Below, in pieces: positions 1-6,695 of a DNA stretch of 6,832 bases (position 1 is the first letter of the stretch; every line of letters starts with the position of its first letter). The notes below the pieces were generated by a model. It had not been told where the DNA came from and did not search any database. It worked only from the letters and a program-made list of their open reading frames with translations. The stretch covers positions 1 through 6,832 of the forward strand of contig JAGHCG010000128.1 of NCBI GenBank assembly GCA_021160565.1, in the 5' to 3' direction. This DNA comes from a bacterium. GTDB taxonomy: Bacteria > Ratteibacteria > UBA8468 > B48-G9 > JAFGKM01. The translations under genes were made by a program, and so were the position numbers.

Positions 1-351
1 GATGAAAAGGGACTTATCCCTGTGATTGTTCAGGACGAGAAAGGAGAAGTTTTAATGTGTGCTTATATGAATGAGGAAGCAATAGAAAAAACTATTCAGA
101 CAGGAAAGATGCATTATTATAGCAGAAGCAGAAAAAAACTGTGGATGAAAGGAGAAACTTCAGGACATTTTCAGATTGTAAAAGAACTTTACATAGATTG
201 CGATAATGATACACTCCTTTTTAAAGTGGAGCAGGAAGGCGGTGCCTGTCATGAAGGGTATTATTCATGTTTTTTCAGAAAATTTGATGGAGAAGGTTTT
301 AAAATTGTAAAAGAGAAAATTTTTGAGCCTGAAAAGGTGTATAAAAAATGA
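1..351 (+). CDS. hisI: Phosphoribosyl-AMP cyclohydrolase HisI, 3' part (start lies before the window)
   Basis: HisI hydrolyses phosphoribosyl-AMP to open its purine ring, the third step of histidine synthesis, in the cytoplasm. The frame is open from base 1, giving 116 visible residues. The fragment opens with GLIPVIVQD (residues 4-12), which in the family sits about 10-17 residues from the N-terminus, so only a short stretch is missing; the GTG at 22 is an internal Val, not the start. Visible signatures are [15 protein letters not shown], and the metal-binding DCDND (residues 66-70, Asp66, Cys67, Asp68, Asp70), with two further Cys at 83 (ACH) and 90 (SCF) expected to bind zinc with Cys67. 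The protein ends about 26 residues after the last Cys, so there is no fused phosphoribosyl-ATP pyrophosphatase (HisE) domain as in enteric HisIE. Its TGA shares four bases (ATGA) with the secD start. It is probably the tail of a his gene group, but nothing upstream is visible. Confidence 0.95.
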   Translation, partial: DEKGLIPVIVQDEKGEVLMCAYMNEEAIEKTIQTGKMHYYSRSRKKLWMKGETSGHFQIVKELYIDCDNDTLLFKVEQEGGACHEGYYSCFFRKFDGEGFKIVKEKIFEPEKVYKK

Positions 352-1667
352 CAAGAGACTTTTATATCAAATTTTTTATAATTGTTGCAGTTGCTGTATT
401 TTTTGCCTTTTCAATTTATCCTCCAGACAAAAAAATAAAAAAAGGGCTTGATTTACAGGGTGGGGTTCATGTTGTTCTTGAAGTGGAAAAACCACCTGAA
501 GAAAAATCTGTTTCAGATGCCACAGATAGAGCACTTGAAATAATAAGAAACAGAATTGATGCTCTTGGAGTAACTGAACCTGTAATTCAAAAACAGGGAA
601 CAAATAGAATTATAGTGGACTTACCAGGAGTTAAAAATCCAGAAAAGGCAATTGAACTCATAGGGAAAACAGCACTTCTTGAATTTAAACTTGTGAATGA
701 TGATGAAGAAGCACTTAAAAAAGCACTGAAAGGAGAAATTCCTGAAGGATATGAACTTCTTTATATGAAAGGTGGAGTGGATGAGAGAGGAATAAGAAGA
801 GAAGATGTTCCTTTTCTTGTGAAAAAAGAGCCAGAATTAACAGGAAAGTATATAAAAGATGCATATGTTGGTTATGATAATATGGGATTTCCTGATGTTA
901 TTCTTGTTTTAAATAAAGAAGGAGCAAAAAAATTTGAGGAAGTTACAGGAAGAAATGTTGGGAGACGCCTTGCAATTATTCTTGATGGAGTTGTAAAAAG
1001 TGCTCCTGTAATAAGAGAAAGGATTGGTGGAGGAAGGGCTCAGATTACAGGAAGGTTTAAACTGGAAGAAGCCAGAGAACTTGCAATTGTTTTGAAATCA
1101 GGTGCTTTACCTGCAAAAGTCAATATGATTTATCAGGAAGTTGTGGGTCCAACTCTTGGTAAAAAATATATAACTCAGGGTTTCAGGTCTGCAATTTATG
1201 GTGGAATTATTGTTCTTATTTTTATGGTAATTTATTATGCTGCTTTTGGTTTACTGGCTGATTTTGCACTTGCTCTTAACATCCTCATTCTTCTTGGAAT
1301 ACTTGCCACGATAAAAGGAGTTTTAACACTTCCTGGAATTGCTGGAATAGCACTTACCTGTGGAATGGCTGTTGATGCAAATGTTTTAATTTTTGAAAGA
1401 ATTAGAGAAGAAATAAAAACCGGAAAATCTCCAAAAGCCAGCATTGATGCAGGATATAGAAGAGCATGGAGTGCAATTATTGACTCAAATATAACAACTT
1501 TAATTGTTGGAATTATCCTTTTTGCTCTCGGAGAAGGACCAATTAAAGGGTTTGGTCTTACTCTGAGTATAGGAATTATTGCAAATCTGTTTACAGCAGT
1601 TTTTGTAACAAAGACAATTGTTGACTGGGTAATTATCACAAAACATGTTGAAAAATTGAGGATTTGA
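348..1667 (+). CDS. secD: Protein translocase subunit SecD
   Basis: SecD works with SecF in the cytoplasmic membrane to pull exported proteins through SecYEG using the proton gradient. The 439-residue product is a compact form, well short of the 615 residues of E. coli. Hydrophobicity gives one N-terminal membrane segment (about 8-24), a large extracytoplasmic P1 region (about 25-278), and five more segments (about 281-299, 303-322, 326-348, 380-397, 402-428). Family motifs are [14 protein letters not shown] (33-46), [12 protein letters not shown] (69-80), LDGVVKSAP (212-220) and [14 protein letters not shown] (342-355), which carries the membrane Asp343 expected in proton transport. The ATG start overlaps the hisI stop; AAGGTG (334-339) lies 8 bases upstream as a ribosome site. 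secF follows 2 bases after the stop. No yajC gene precedes it, although yajC often does. Identity is certain from motifs and the adjacent secF. Confidence 0.97.
   Translation: MTRDFYIKFFIIVAVAVFFAFSIYPPDKKIKKGLDLQGGVHVVLEVEKPPEEKSVSDATDRALEIIRNRIDALGVTEPVIQKQGTNRIIVDLPGVKNPEKAIELIGKTALLEFKLVNDDEEALKKALKGEIPEGYELLYMKGGVDERGIRREDVPFLVKKEPELTGKYIKDAYVGYDNMGFPDVILVLNKEGAKKFEEVTGRNVGRRLAIILDGVVKSAPVIRERIGGGRAQITGRFKLEEARELAIVLKSGALPAKVNMIYQEVVGPTLGKKYITQGFRSAIYGGIIVLIFMVIYYAAFGLLADFALALNILILLGILATIKGVLTLPGIAGIALTCGMAVDANVLIFERIREEIKTGKSPKASIDAGYRRAWSAIIDSNITTLIVGIILFALGEGPIKGFGLTLSIGIIANLFTAVFVTKTIVDWVIITKHVEKLRI
1658..1661 (+). promoter_or_regulatory. Shine-Dalgarno GAGG that sets the secF start
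   Basis: GAGG inside the last codons of secD lies 8 bases before the ATG at 1670 but only 2 bases before the in-frame TTG at 1664. The spacing supports ATG 1670 as the real secF start and makes the TTG (which would overlap the secD stop) unlikely. Confidence 0.7.
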
Positions 1668-1669
1668 AA

Positions 1670-2560
1670 ATGGAAATTATAAAAAATCCAAAATTCAATT
1701 TCATAGGGAAAAGAAGAATAATGTATATTTTTTCCTCAGTTATAATAATCTGGGGAATGATAACTTTTGGAATTAGAGGAAAGAAGAATTTTGGAGTTGA
1801 CTTCATTGGTGGAGATTTAATTCAGGTGGAATTTAAAAGAAGTGTGGATGTTGCTGAAATAAGAGAAGGGATAAGGAAACTTGGAATTGGAGATTTCACT
1901 GTACAATCTCTTGGAGAGGTGGGGAATGAATTTATTATAAAGAGCAGTCCAGGTACTTCCGGGAAAATCCTTGAGTTTTTCAAAAAACAGTATGGAAGTA
2001 AATCTTTTACAGTAAAGGGAAAATCAATTGTTTCTCCTTCAATGAGCATAACATTAAGACAGAAAGCACTTATAGCATTTCTCTGTGGAATTGTTGGTAT
2101 CCTCTTTTATCTTACAGTGAGATTTGAATTCAGATTTGCAGTTGGAGCAACTCTTGCTGTCTTTCATGATTTACTTTTTGTTATTTCAATCCTTGCCTTA
2201 ACTGGAAAGCAGATAAATGCTTCAGTGATTGCAGCTTTACTTACAATTGCTGGATATTCTGTAAATGATACCGTTGTTATTTTTGATAGAATTCGTGAAA
2301 ATATAAGGAAAACGAGAAGTGATAATTACGAGGAAATTTTTAACAGAAGTATAAATGAGACATTGAGCAGGACAATTCTTACAGTTTTAACAACTCTATT
2401 TGTTGTTCTCTGCCTTTTCTTTTTTGGTGGAGAATCCCTCCATTTATTTTCCTTTTCTCTTCTTACTGGATTTATAATTGGAACTTATTCCTCTATTTTC
2501 ATTGCTGCATCTGTAATTATTGACTGGCATAAAGTAAAACCTTATAAATTTAAATTATGA
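1670..2560 (+). CDS. secF: Protein translocase subunit SecF
   Basis: SecF is the partner of SecD in the SecDF complex that uses the proton gradient to complete protein export. With the ATG at 1670 it has 296 residues, a normal length. It has a first membrane segment (about 17-35), a short extracytoplasmic P4 region (about 36-130), then five segments (about 133-149, 157-178, 183-205, 235-252, 257-283). Recognisable motifs are FGVDFIGGDLIQVEF (41-55), the HDLL turn (166-169), AGYSVNDTVVIFDRIREN (194-211) with Asp200, and the closing GTYSSIFIA (271-279). These match SecF rather than a second SecD: the GYS(L/V)NDTVV motif replaces SecD's VDANVLI. An extension to TTG 1664 would add two residues but has poor ribosome-site spacing. 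The stop shares ATGA with rsmD. SecD and SecF are separate genes here, not the fused SecDF of some bacteria. Confidence 0.97.
   Translation: MEIIKNPKFNFIGKRRIMYIFSSVIIIWGMITFGIRGKKNFGVDFIGGDLIQVEFKRSVDVAEIREGIRKLGIGDFTVQSLGEVGNEFIIKSSPGTSGKILEFFKKQYGSKSFTVKGKSIVSPSMSITLRQKALIAFLCGIVGILFYLTVRFEFRFAVGATLAVFHDLLFVISILALTGKQINASVIAALLTIAGYSVNDTVVIFDRIRENIRKTRSDNYEEIFNRSINETLSRTILTVLTTLFVVLCLFFFGGESLHLFSFSLLTGFIIGTYSSIFIAASVIIDWHKVKPYKFKL
2547..2556 (+). other. AT-only 10-bp palindrome directly before the rsmD start, in place of a ribosome site
   Basis: AATTTAAATT is its own reverse complement and ends at the base before the rsmD ATG. The stretch from about 2530 to 2556 has no purine-rich ribosome site, unlike the other eight starts visible in the window. 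It also encodes the last residues of SecF (YKFKL), so its composition may simply reflect those codons. An unstructured A/U-rich leader, or re-initiation by ribosomes finishing secF at the shared ATGA, would explain how rsmD is translated. This is inference. Confidence 0.45.
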
Positions 2561-3108
2561 GAGTAATAAGTGGATATCTAAAAGGAAGAAAATTATACTT
2601 TATAAAGGAGAAGGGGATTAGATTGACTAAAGATATTGTAAGGGAGGCTATTTTTGACACTTTAAGAGGTTGGATTGTTGGTAAGAGAGTTATTGAAATA
2701 TTTGCAGGAATTGGTGCTCTTGGAATTGAATCTATAAGTCATGGAGCAAAGGAAGTTATTTTTGTTGAGAAAGATAGAAGGGCAGTGGATTTAATCAAAA
2801 AAAATTTAAAAGAACTTGGAGTAAGTGATAAAGGTGTTGTGAAGAGTGGAAGGGTGGAAGATTTTATTGAAGAATTTAAAGATTTGAAATATGATATAAT
2901 AATTGCAGATCCACCGTATGATTATCCGGAAGGGAAAATAAAAAAAATACTGGAAAAGATAGTGGAATTGAATGTGATAAATGAAGAAGGAATAATTGTT
3001 TTTGAGCACAGTATAAAAAAGAAATTGCCAGAAGTGGAAGGACTTGAAGTTTACAAAACAAGAAAATATGGAAAAAGTTGTGTTTCATATTTAAGGAGGA
3101 AAAAGTGA
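2557..3108 (+). CDS. rsmD: 16S rRNA (guanine-N2)-methyltransferase RsmD
   Basis: RsmD methylates the N2 of G966 (E. coli numbering) in 16S rRNA during small-subunit assembly, using S-adenosylmethionine. The 183-residue product has the normal family layout: N-terminal MRVISGYLKGRKL, then RLTKDIVREAIFDTL (22-36; the family usually reads RPT, so Pro is replaced by Leu), the SAM-binding loop EIFAGIGALGIESISHGA (47-64, where the third residue after FAG is often Thr-Gly and is here Ile-Gly), the acidic strand end VEKD (70-73), and the catalytic DPPY (118-121). The MRVISG opening fixes the start at the ATG that overlaps the secF stop, despite the lack of a visible ribosome site. The stop overlaps the coaD start by four bases (GTGA). 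Pairing of rsmD with coaD is common in bacteria and supports both calls. Confidence 0.95.
   Translation: MRVISGYLKGRKLYFIKEKGIRLTKDIVREAIFDTLRGWIVGKRVIEIFAGIGALGIESISHGAKEVIFVEKDRRAVDLIKKNLKELGVSDKGVVKSGRVEDFIEEFKDLKYDIIIADPPYDYPEGKIKKILEKIVELNVINEEGIIVFEHSIKKKLPEVEGLEVYKTRKYGKSCVSYLRRKK
3093..3100 (+). promoter_or_regulatory. Strong Shine-Dalgarno AAGGAGGA that sets the coaD GTG start
   Basis: AAGGAGGA near the end of rsmD has its GGAGG core (3095-3099) 5 bases before GTG 3105. It decides between this GTG and the in-frame TTG at 3078, which lies deeper in rsmD and upstream of the site. Confidence 0.85.
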
Positions 3109-3587
3109 ACAAAATAGCAGTATATCCTGGAAGTTTTGACCCAATTACAAATGGACATATAGATGTTGTGAAAAGGAGTTTAAAATTTCTGGACAAAATT
3201 ATAATAGCAGTTTCAACCTTTCCAAGAAAAAATTTCCTTTTCACAGTGGAAGAAAGAATGAATTTTATAAAAGAAATTTTTAAGAATGAAAAAAGAGTGG
3301 AAGTTGACAGTTTTAATGGTCTTCTTGTGGATTATATGAAGAAAAAGGGAGTGAATATAATAATAAGAGGATTGAGAGCAATTTCAGATTTTGAATATGA
3401 ATTTCAAATGGCACTCACAAACAGAAAAATGAACAGAGATGTTGATACAGTATTTCTTATGCCTGGAGAAGAATTTTTTTATGTAAGTTCAACTCTTGTA
3501 AAGGAAATAGCAAAGTTGAAAGGATATATTTCCTGTTTTGTTCCGGAAATAGTTGAAAAAGCATTAAAGGAAAAATTCAATTATTGA
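3105..3587 (+). CDS. coaD: Pantetheine-phosphate adenylyltransferase CoaD (GTG start)
   Basis: CoaD transfers AMP from ATP to 4'-phosphopantetheine, making dephospho-CoA, the next-to-last step of CoA synthesis. From GTG 3105 the protein has 160 residues, close to the 159 of E. coli. It starts with the family's KIAVYPGSFDPITNGH (3-18), containing the TNGH form of the T/HxGH nucleotidyltransferase motif (15-18). It continues with RGLRAISDFEYEFQMA (88-103) and VSSTLVKEIA (127-136, usually ISSxxVKE), the C-terminal nucleotide-binding signature. A longer frame from TTG 3078 would add nine residues (MCFIFKEEK) not seen in the family and sits upstream of the ribosome site. The start shares GTGA with the rsmD stop. 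Its product feeds the CoA-dependent enzymes encoded just downstream (FabD, FabH) and the pantetheine arm of ACP, which makes its place here sensible. Confidence 0.96.
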   Translation: MNKIAVYPGSFDPITNGHIDVVKRSLKFLDKIIIAVSTFPRKNFLFTVEERMNFIKEIFKNEKRVEVDSFNGLLVDYMKKKGVNIIIRGLRAISDFEYEFQMALTNRKMNRDVDTVFLMPGEEFFYVSSTLVKEIAKLKGYISCFVPEIVEKALKEKFNY

Positions 3588-3594
3588 AGGAGGA
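3587..3594 (+). promoter_or_regulatory. Shine-Dalgarno AAGGAGGA of rpmF
   Basis: The site begins on the last base of the coaD stop and its GGAGG core (3589-3593) lies 6 bases before the rpmF ATG at 3600. It fills most of the 12-base gap, the longest non-coding stretch in the window. A near-consensus site suits a ribosomal protein that must be made in large amounts. Confidence 0.85.
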
Positions 3595-3599
3595 AGAGA

Positions 3600-3791
3600 A
3601 TGGCTCATCCAAAAAGAAAACATTCAAAAAGTCGTACTGCAAAAAGAAAAGCAGGGAGAAGAAAAATAGAAGTTGCTTTGGCCAGATGTTCAAACTGTGG
3701 AGCAGTTATTCTTCCACATAGAGTTTGTGAGGAATGTGGATATTATAAAGGAGAACCTGTTCTTACCATTAAGAAGAAAGAGGAAAAATGA
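3600..3791 (+). CDS. rpmF: 50S ribosomal protein L32 (zinc-ribbon form)
   Basis: L32 (bL32) is a small basic protein of the large ribosomal subunit. The 63-residue product begins MAHPKRKHSKSR (family usually MAVPKRKTSKSR), has a very basic N-terminal half, and then a zinc ribbon of two CxxC pairs: Cys30/Cys33 and Cys43/Cys46. All four ligands are present, so this is the zinc-binding form rather than the cysteine-free paralogue some bacteria use under zinc shortage. The start is fixed by the conserved N-terminus and an ideal ribosome site. Its stop overlaps the plsX start (ATGA). Linkage of rpmF to plsX and fab genes is widespread. A DUF177 (yceD) gene often stands directly before rpmF; here coaD does instead. 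Confidence 0.97.
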   Translation: MAHPKRKHSKSRTAKRKAGRRKIEVALARCSNCGAVILPHRVCEECGYYKGEPVLTIKKKEEK

Positions 3792-4786
3792 ATTCGGAGA
3801 GAATTGTGGTTGCTCTTGATGGAATGGGCGGAGACAACCCACCGTATGTTTCAGTTAAAGCCGCACAACTTATTTCTGAAGATAATATTGAGATAATACT
3901 TGTTGGAGATAAAGATAAAATTTCTCCTCTTTTAAAAGATAAAAGAGAAAATATCGCTCTTGTTGATTGCAAAAAATATATCTCCATGGAGGAAAAAATT
4001 TCCACTTCACTTCTTAAAGAAAAAGAAAATACGATGAGGAAAATCCTATCTTTCCTTAAAGAAAAAAAAGCAGATGTTGCTGTTAGTGCAGGAAATACAG
4101 CAGTTTTTGTTACTTATGCTATTTCTGAACTTGGAATGATTAAAGGAGTTGATAGACCTGCAATTGCAGTTCTTCTTCCCAATGCAGTCGGGTCTGTAAC
4201 GATTTTTCTTGATGTTGGAGCAAATGTAAATACAAAACCTCTTCATCTTTTTCAATCTGCTCTTATGGGTACTCTTTATGCAAAAATAGTTTTTGATGTG
4301 AAAAATCCTAAGGTAGGGCTTTTAAATATAGGAAGTGAGAGTACAAAAGGAGATGAGTTAAGAAGAGAAGCATATAAAAAAATTGAAGAAAATAAAGATA
4401 TTAACTTTATTGGAAATATTGAAGGGCAGGAATTATTTACAGGGAAAGCGGATATTGTAATTACTGACGGATTTACGGGGAATGTTGTTCTTAAAGTCTC
4501 TGAGGGGATAACAAGGTCTTTCAAAACAATTCTTATAAAAGAATTGAGAAGTTCACTTTTAGGAAAAATTGGAATACTTCTGGTTAAAAACAACCTGAGG
4601 AAGTTTGCGAAAAAAGCAGATTATGCTGAATATGGTGGTGGAATTTTACTTGGAGTTAATGGAAATGTAATAATAAGTCATGGTCGTTCTTCTCCCAGAG
4701 CTCTTTACAATGCTATAAAACTTGGAGAAAAAATTGTAAAATCAAAATTTTTGGAAAAACTCAAAAATTTTATGGAGGGAAACTGA
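3788..4786 (+). CDS. plsX: Phosphate acyltransferase PlsX
   Basis: PlsX converts acyl-ACP and phosphate into acyl-phosphate, the acyl donor for PlsY in the first step of phospholipid synthesis; it is a peripheral enzyme at the membrane. The 332-residue length is typical. Motifs in order are VVALDGMGGDNPP (7-19), SAGNTAVFV (100-108), DRPAIAVLLP (122-131), DVGANVNTKPLHLFQ (142-156), KVGLLNIG (175-182), FIGNIEGQELF (207-217), DIVITDGFTGNVVLK (222-236) and YAEYGGGILLGVNG (279-292). Several positions differ from the forms I know best (ALDAMGGD, SAGNTGALM, GANxDCK, EYGGAPLLG), but the fold signatures and order are intact, so I expect an active enzyme. Start ATG 3788 shares ATGA with rpmF and has AAGAGGA 4 bases upstream. 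Its stop shares one base with fabH (TGATG). The Bacillus FapR operator sits before plsX in a promoter; no such space exists here. Confidence 0.95.
   Translation: MNSERIVVALDGMGGDNPPYVSVKAAQLISEDNIEIILVGDKDKISPLLKDKRENIALVDCKKYISMEEKISTSLLKEKENTMRKILSFLKEKKADVAVSAGNTAVFVTYAISELGMIKGVDRPAIAVLLPNAVGSVTIFLDVGANVNTKPLHLFQSALMGTLYAKIVFDVKNPKVGLLNIGSESTKGDELRREAYKKIEENKDINFIGNIEGQELFTGKADIVITDGFTGNVVLKVSEGITRSFKTILIKELRSSLLGKIGILLVKNNLRKFAKKADYAEYGGGILLGVNGNVIISHGRSSPRALYNAIKLGEKIVKSKFLEKLKNFMEGN
4774..4778 (+). promoter_or_regulatory. Shine-Dalgarno GGAGG of fabH
   Basis: GGAGG within the last plsX codons lies 7 bases before the fabH ATG at 4786, an ideal distance, and confirms that the one-base stop/start overlap (TGATG) is the true junction. 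Confidence 0.8.
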
Positions 4787-5766
4787 TGGGAGTTGTTATA
4801 AAAGGAACAGGTTCTTATTTACCTGAAATTATTCTTACAAATAGAGATTTTGAAATGATGGTTGATACAAGTGATGAATGGATTACAACAAGAACAGGGA
4901 TAAAAGAAAGAAGAATTGCTCCAAGAGGTATGGCTTCATCTGACCTTGGAGTGGAAGCAGCAAAGAGAGCATGTGAAGATGCAGGAATTTCTCCAGAAGA
5001 TATTGAATTTATAATATGCGCAACCATTTCTCCAGATAAATTTTTCCCTTCAACAGCCTGTCTTATTCAGAGTAAACTTGGATTGAGAGATATTCCTTCT
5101 TTTGATTTTTCCGCTGCATGTTCTGGTTTTCTGTATGGTCTTGAAATAGGTAAGAATTTTATTCTTAATGGAGAATATAGAAGAGGTCTTGTTATTGCTT
5201 CAGAATGTATGAGCAGATTGACTGATTACACAGATAGAAGTACCTGTGTTCTGCTTGGAGATGGTGCAGGAGCAGTTGTGATAGAGAAAAGTGATGAAGA
5301 GGGAATAGTTGGTTCCTATCTTTCTTCAGATGGAAGTTATGAAAAACTTCTGCATGCTCCTGCTGGTGGTTCACGACTTCCCGCTTCTTTTGATACAGTG
5401 GAGAGGAGACTTCATTTTATGAAAATGGAAGGTTCAGCACTTTTCAAGATAGCAATTCAGGCAATGAGTAACTCAGTGAAAAAAATACTTGAAAAGTATA
5501 ATTTGAAGAAAGAAGATATTTCCCTTATTGTTCCTCATCAGGCGAATTTGAGAATAATTGCAGGAGTTGCAAGAAATCTGGATATTCCTATTGAAAAGTT
5601 TTATATCAACATTGAAAAGTATGGAAATATGTCTGCTGCCTGTGTACCCGTTGCTCTTGATGAAGCAGTGAAAAAGGGATTGGTTAAAAAGGGAGATTTT
5701 CTTATAACAGTTGCTTTTGGTGGAGGGCTAACCTGGGGAGCAAATTTAATAAGGTGGATAAAATGA
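4786..5766 (+). CDS. fabH: 3-oxoacyl-ACP synthase III FabH
   Basis: FabH condenses an acyl-CoA primer (acetyl-CoA or a branched acyl-CoA) with malonyl-ACP to start type II fatty-acid synthesis. The 326-residue thiolase-fold protein shows the full Cys-His-Asn triad: Cys112 in FSAACSGF, His251 in PHQANLRI, and Asn281 in KYGNMSAACVP. CoA-binding features match E. coli in number and context: Trp32, Arg36 and Thr37 in DEWITTRTGIKERR, and Arg151 in DRSTCVLLGDGAGAVV. The usual GNTSAAS around the catalytic Asn reads GNMSAAC here, a Thr-to-Met and Ser-to-Cys change; the catalytic residue itself is kept. Primer preference (straight or branched) cannot be told from the sequence. It lies between plsX and fabD, overlapping plsX by one base and fabD by four (ATGA), the usual order for this cluster. 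Confidence 0.97.
   Translation: MGVVIKGTGSYLPEIILTNRDFEMMVDTSDEWITTRTGIKERRIAPRGMASSDLGVEAAKRACEDAGISPEDIEFIICATISPDKFFPSTACLIQSKLGLRDIPSFDFSAACSGFLYGLEIGKNFILNGEYRRGLVIASECMSRLTDYTDRSTCVLLGDGAGAVVIEKSDEEGIVGSYLSSDGSYEKLLHAPAGGSRLPASFDTVERRLHFMKMEGSALFKIAIQAMSNSVKKILEKYNLKKEDISLIVPHQANLRIIAGVARNLDIPIEKFYINIEKYGNMSAACVPVALDEAVKKGLVKKGDFLITVAFGGGLTWGANLIRWIK
5752..5757 (+). promoter_or_regulatory. Shine-Dalgarno AGGTGG that sets the fabD start
   Basis: AGGTGG near the end of fabH ends 5 bases before ATG 5763. The in-frame GTG at 5754 lies inside this site, so it cannot be the start served by it. This favours ATG 5763. Confidence 0.75.
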
Positions 5767-6695
5767 AAACAGGTTTTGTTTTCCCTGGACAGGCATCTCA
5801 ATATGTGGGAATGGGAAAGGAATTTATTGAGATGTATCCAGAATGTAAAGAAATAGTGGAAAAGGGAGAAAAAATTACAAATTTACCTCTTATGGAAAAA
5901 ATAATGAATGGACCAATGGAAGAACTTACAAGAACTTTAATATGTCAACCTGCTGTTTTCTGCATTTCCTTAGTTTGCTGGACCGCCTTTAGAAAAAACT
6001 CTGATTTAATCCCGGATTTTGTTGCAGGACACAGTCTTGGAGAGTATACTGCTCTCGTTGCTTCAGGTGTCATTAATCTTGAAGAAGGATTTTATATTGT
6101 GAAAAGGAGAGCACAGATAATGGATGAAATTTCTCAGAAAGTTAATGGAACTCTTCTTGCAGTTATTGGAATGAAAATAGGAGAACTTGAGGAAGCAATT
6201 AAAAATTTTGAAGGAGTGGAAATTTCAAATATAAATTCCTATTCTCAAATTATTGTGGGAGGAAAGAAAGAAAAGTTGATGGAATTTTCAAAGTTTTTGA
6301 AAGAAAGGGGAGTAAAACCAATATTTTTAAAAGTTACCGGACCATTCCACACTTCTTTTATGAAATCTGCGAGTAAACTTCTTGAAGAAGAGATAATAAA
6401 GGTGGATTTTAAAGAGCCTGAAATTCCAGTTTTTCTCAATTATTCAGGAAATCTTGCAAGAGATAGGGAAGAGGTAAAGGAAGGGCTTGTTAAACAACTT
6501 TATTCTCCTGTAAAATGGCTTGATATAATAAAAAATATGGAGAAGGAAAATGTGGAAATTTTTGTGGAAGTTGGTCCTAAAAAAGTTTTGAAAAAATTGA
6601 TAGAAAGTATTTTGCCAGGTAAAACAGTTCTCAATGTAGAAGATAAAAATTCTCTTGAAGAAACTTTGAATTATCTGGGAGGAGAAAATGTTTAA
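5763..6695 (+). CDS. fabD: Malonyl-CoA:ACP transacylase FabD
   Basis: FabD moves the malonyl group from malonyl-CoA to acyl carrier protein, supplying the extender unit for fatty-acid synthesis. From ATG 5763 it has 310 residues, against 309 in E. coli. It opens MKTGFVFPGQASQ, with the oxyanion-loop Gln10 (GQASQ instead of the commoner GQGSQ). The nucleophile is Ser91 in GHSLGEYTAL (89-98). Arg116, expected to hold the malonyl carboxylate, lies in KRRAQIMDE, where the family often has RG; His196 in TGPFHTSFM is the catalytic base; Gln245 lies in VKQLYSPVKW. All key residues are present. A GTG at 5754 would add three residues but lies in the ribosome site. The ATG shares four bases with the fabH stop, and the 3' end overlaps the next gene by eight bases. 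Confidence 0.96.
   Translation: MKTGFVFPGQASQYVGMGKEFIEMYPECKEIVEKGEKITNLPLMEKIMNGPMEELTRTLICQPAVFCISLVCWTAFRKNSDLIPDFVAGHSLGEYTALVASGVINLEEGFYIVKRRAQIMDEISQKVNGTLLAVIGMKIGELEEAIKNFEGVEISNINSYSQIIVGGKKEKLMEFSKFLKERGVKPIFLKVTGPFHTSFMKSASKLLEEEIIKVDFKEPEIPVFLNYSGNLARDREEVKEGLVKQLYSPVKWLDIIKNMEKENVEIFVEVGPKKVLKKLIESILPGKTVLNVEDKNSLEETLNYLGGENV
6677..6684 (+). promoter_or_regulatory. Shine-Dalgarno GGGAGGAG of the fabG-like gene
   Basis: GGGAGGAG lies in the last fabD codons, with its GGAGG core (6678-6682) 5 bases before ATG 6688. It fixes a start within fabD, giving an 8-base overlap of the two genes. Confidence 0.8.

Noticed and set aside
1235..1639. Antisense open frame of 134 codons inside secD
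   Set aside because: It is fully covered by the membrane-spanning half of SecD, whose frame is fixed by family motifs; no domain is visible in the antisense product.
2876..3244. Antisense open frame of 122 codons across the rsmD-coaD junction
   Set aside because: It lies opposite two well-supported genes, is rich in Phe, Leu and Ser as expected from the complement of Lys/Glu-rich coding DNA, and shows no recognisable motif.
3304..3338. Promoter-like TTGACA followed by TATATG inside coaD
   Set aside because: The spacing is 23 bases, too long for a sigma-70 type promoter, and such matches are expected by chance in A+T-rich coding DNA.
3585..3602. Possible FapR-like operator or promoter before rpmF-plsX
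   Set aside because: The gap is 12 bases and is taken up by the ribosome site; there is no inverted repeat and no room for an operator.
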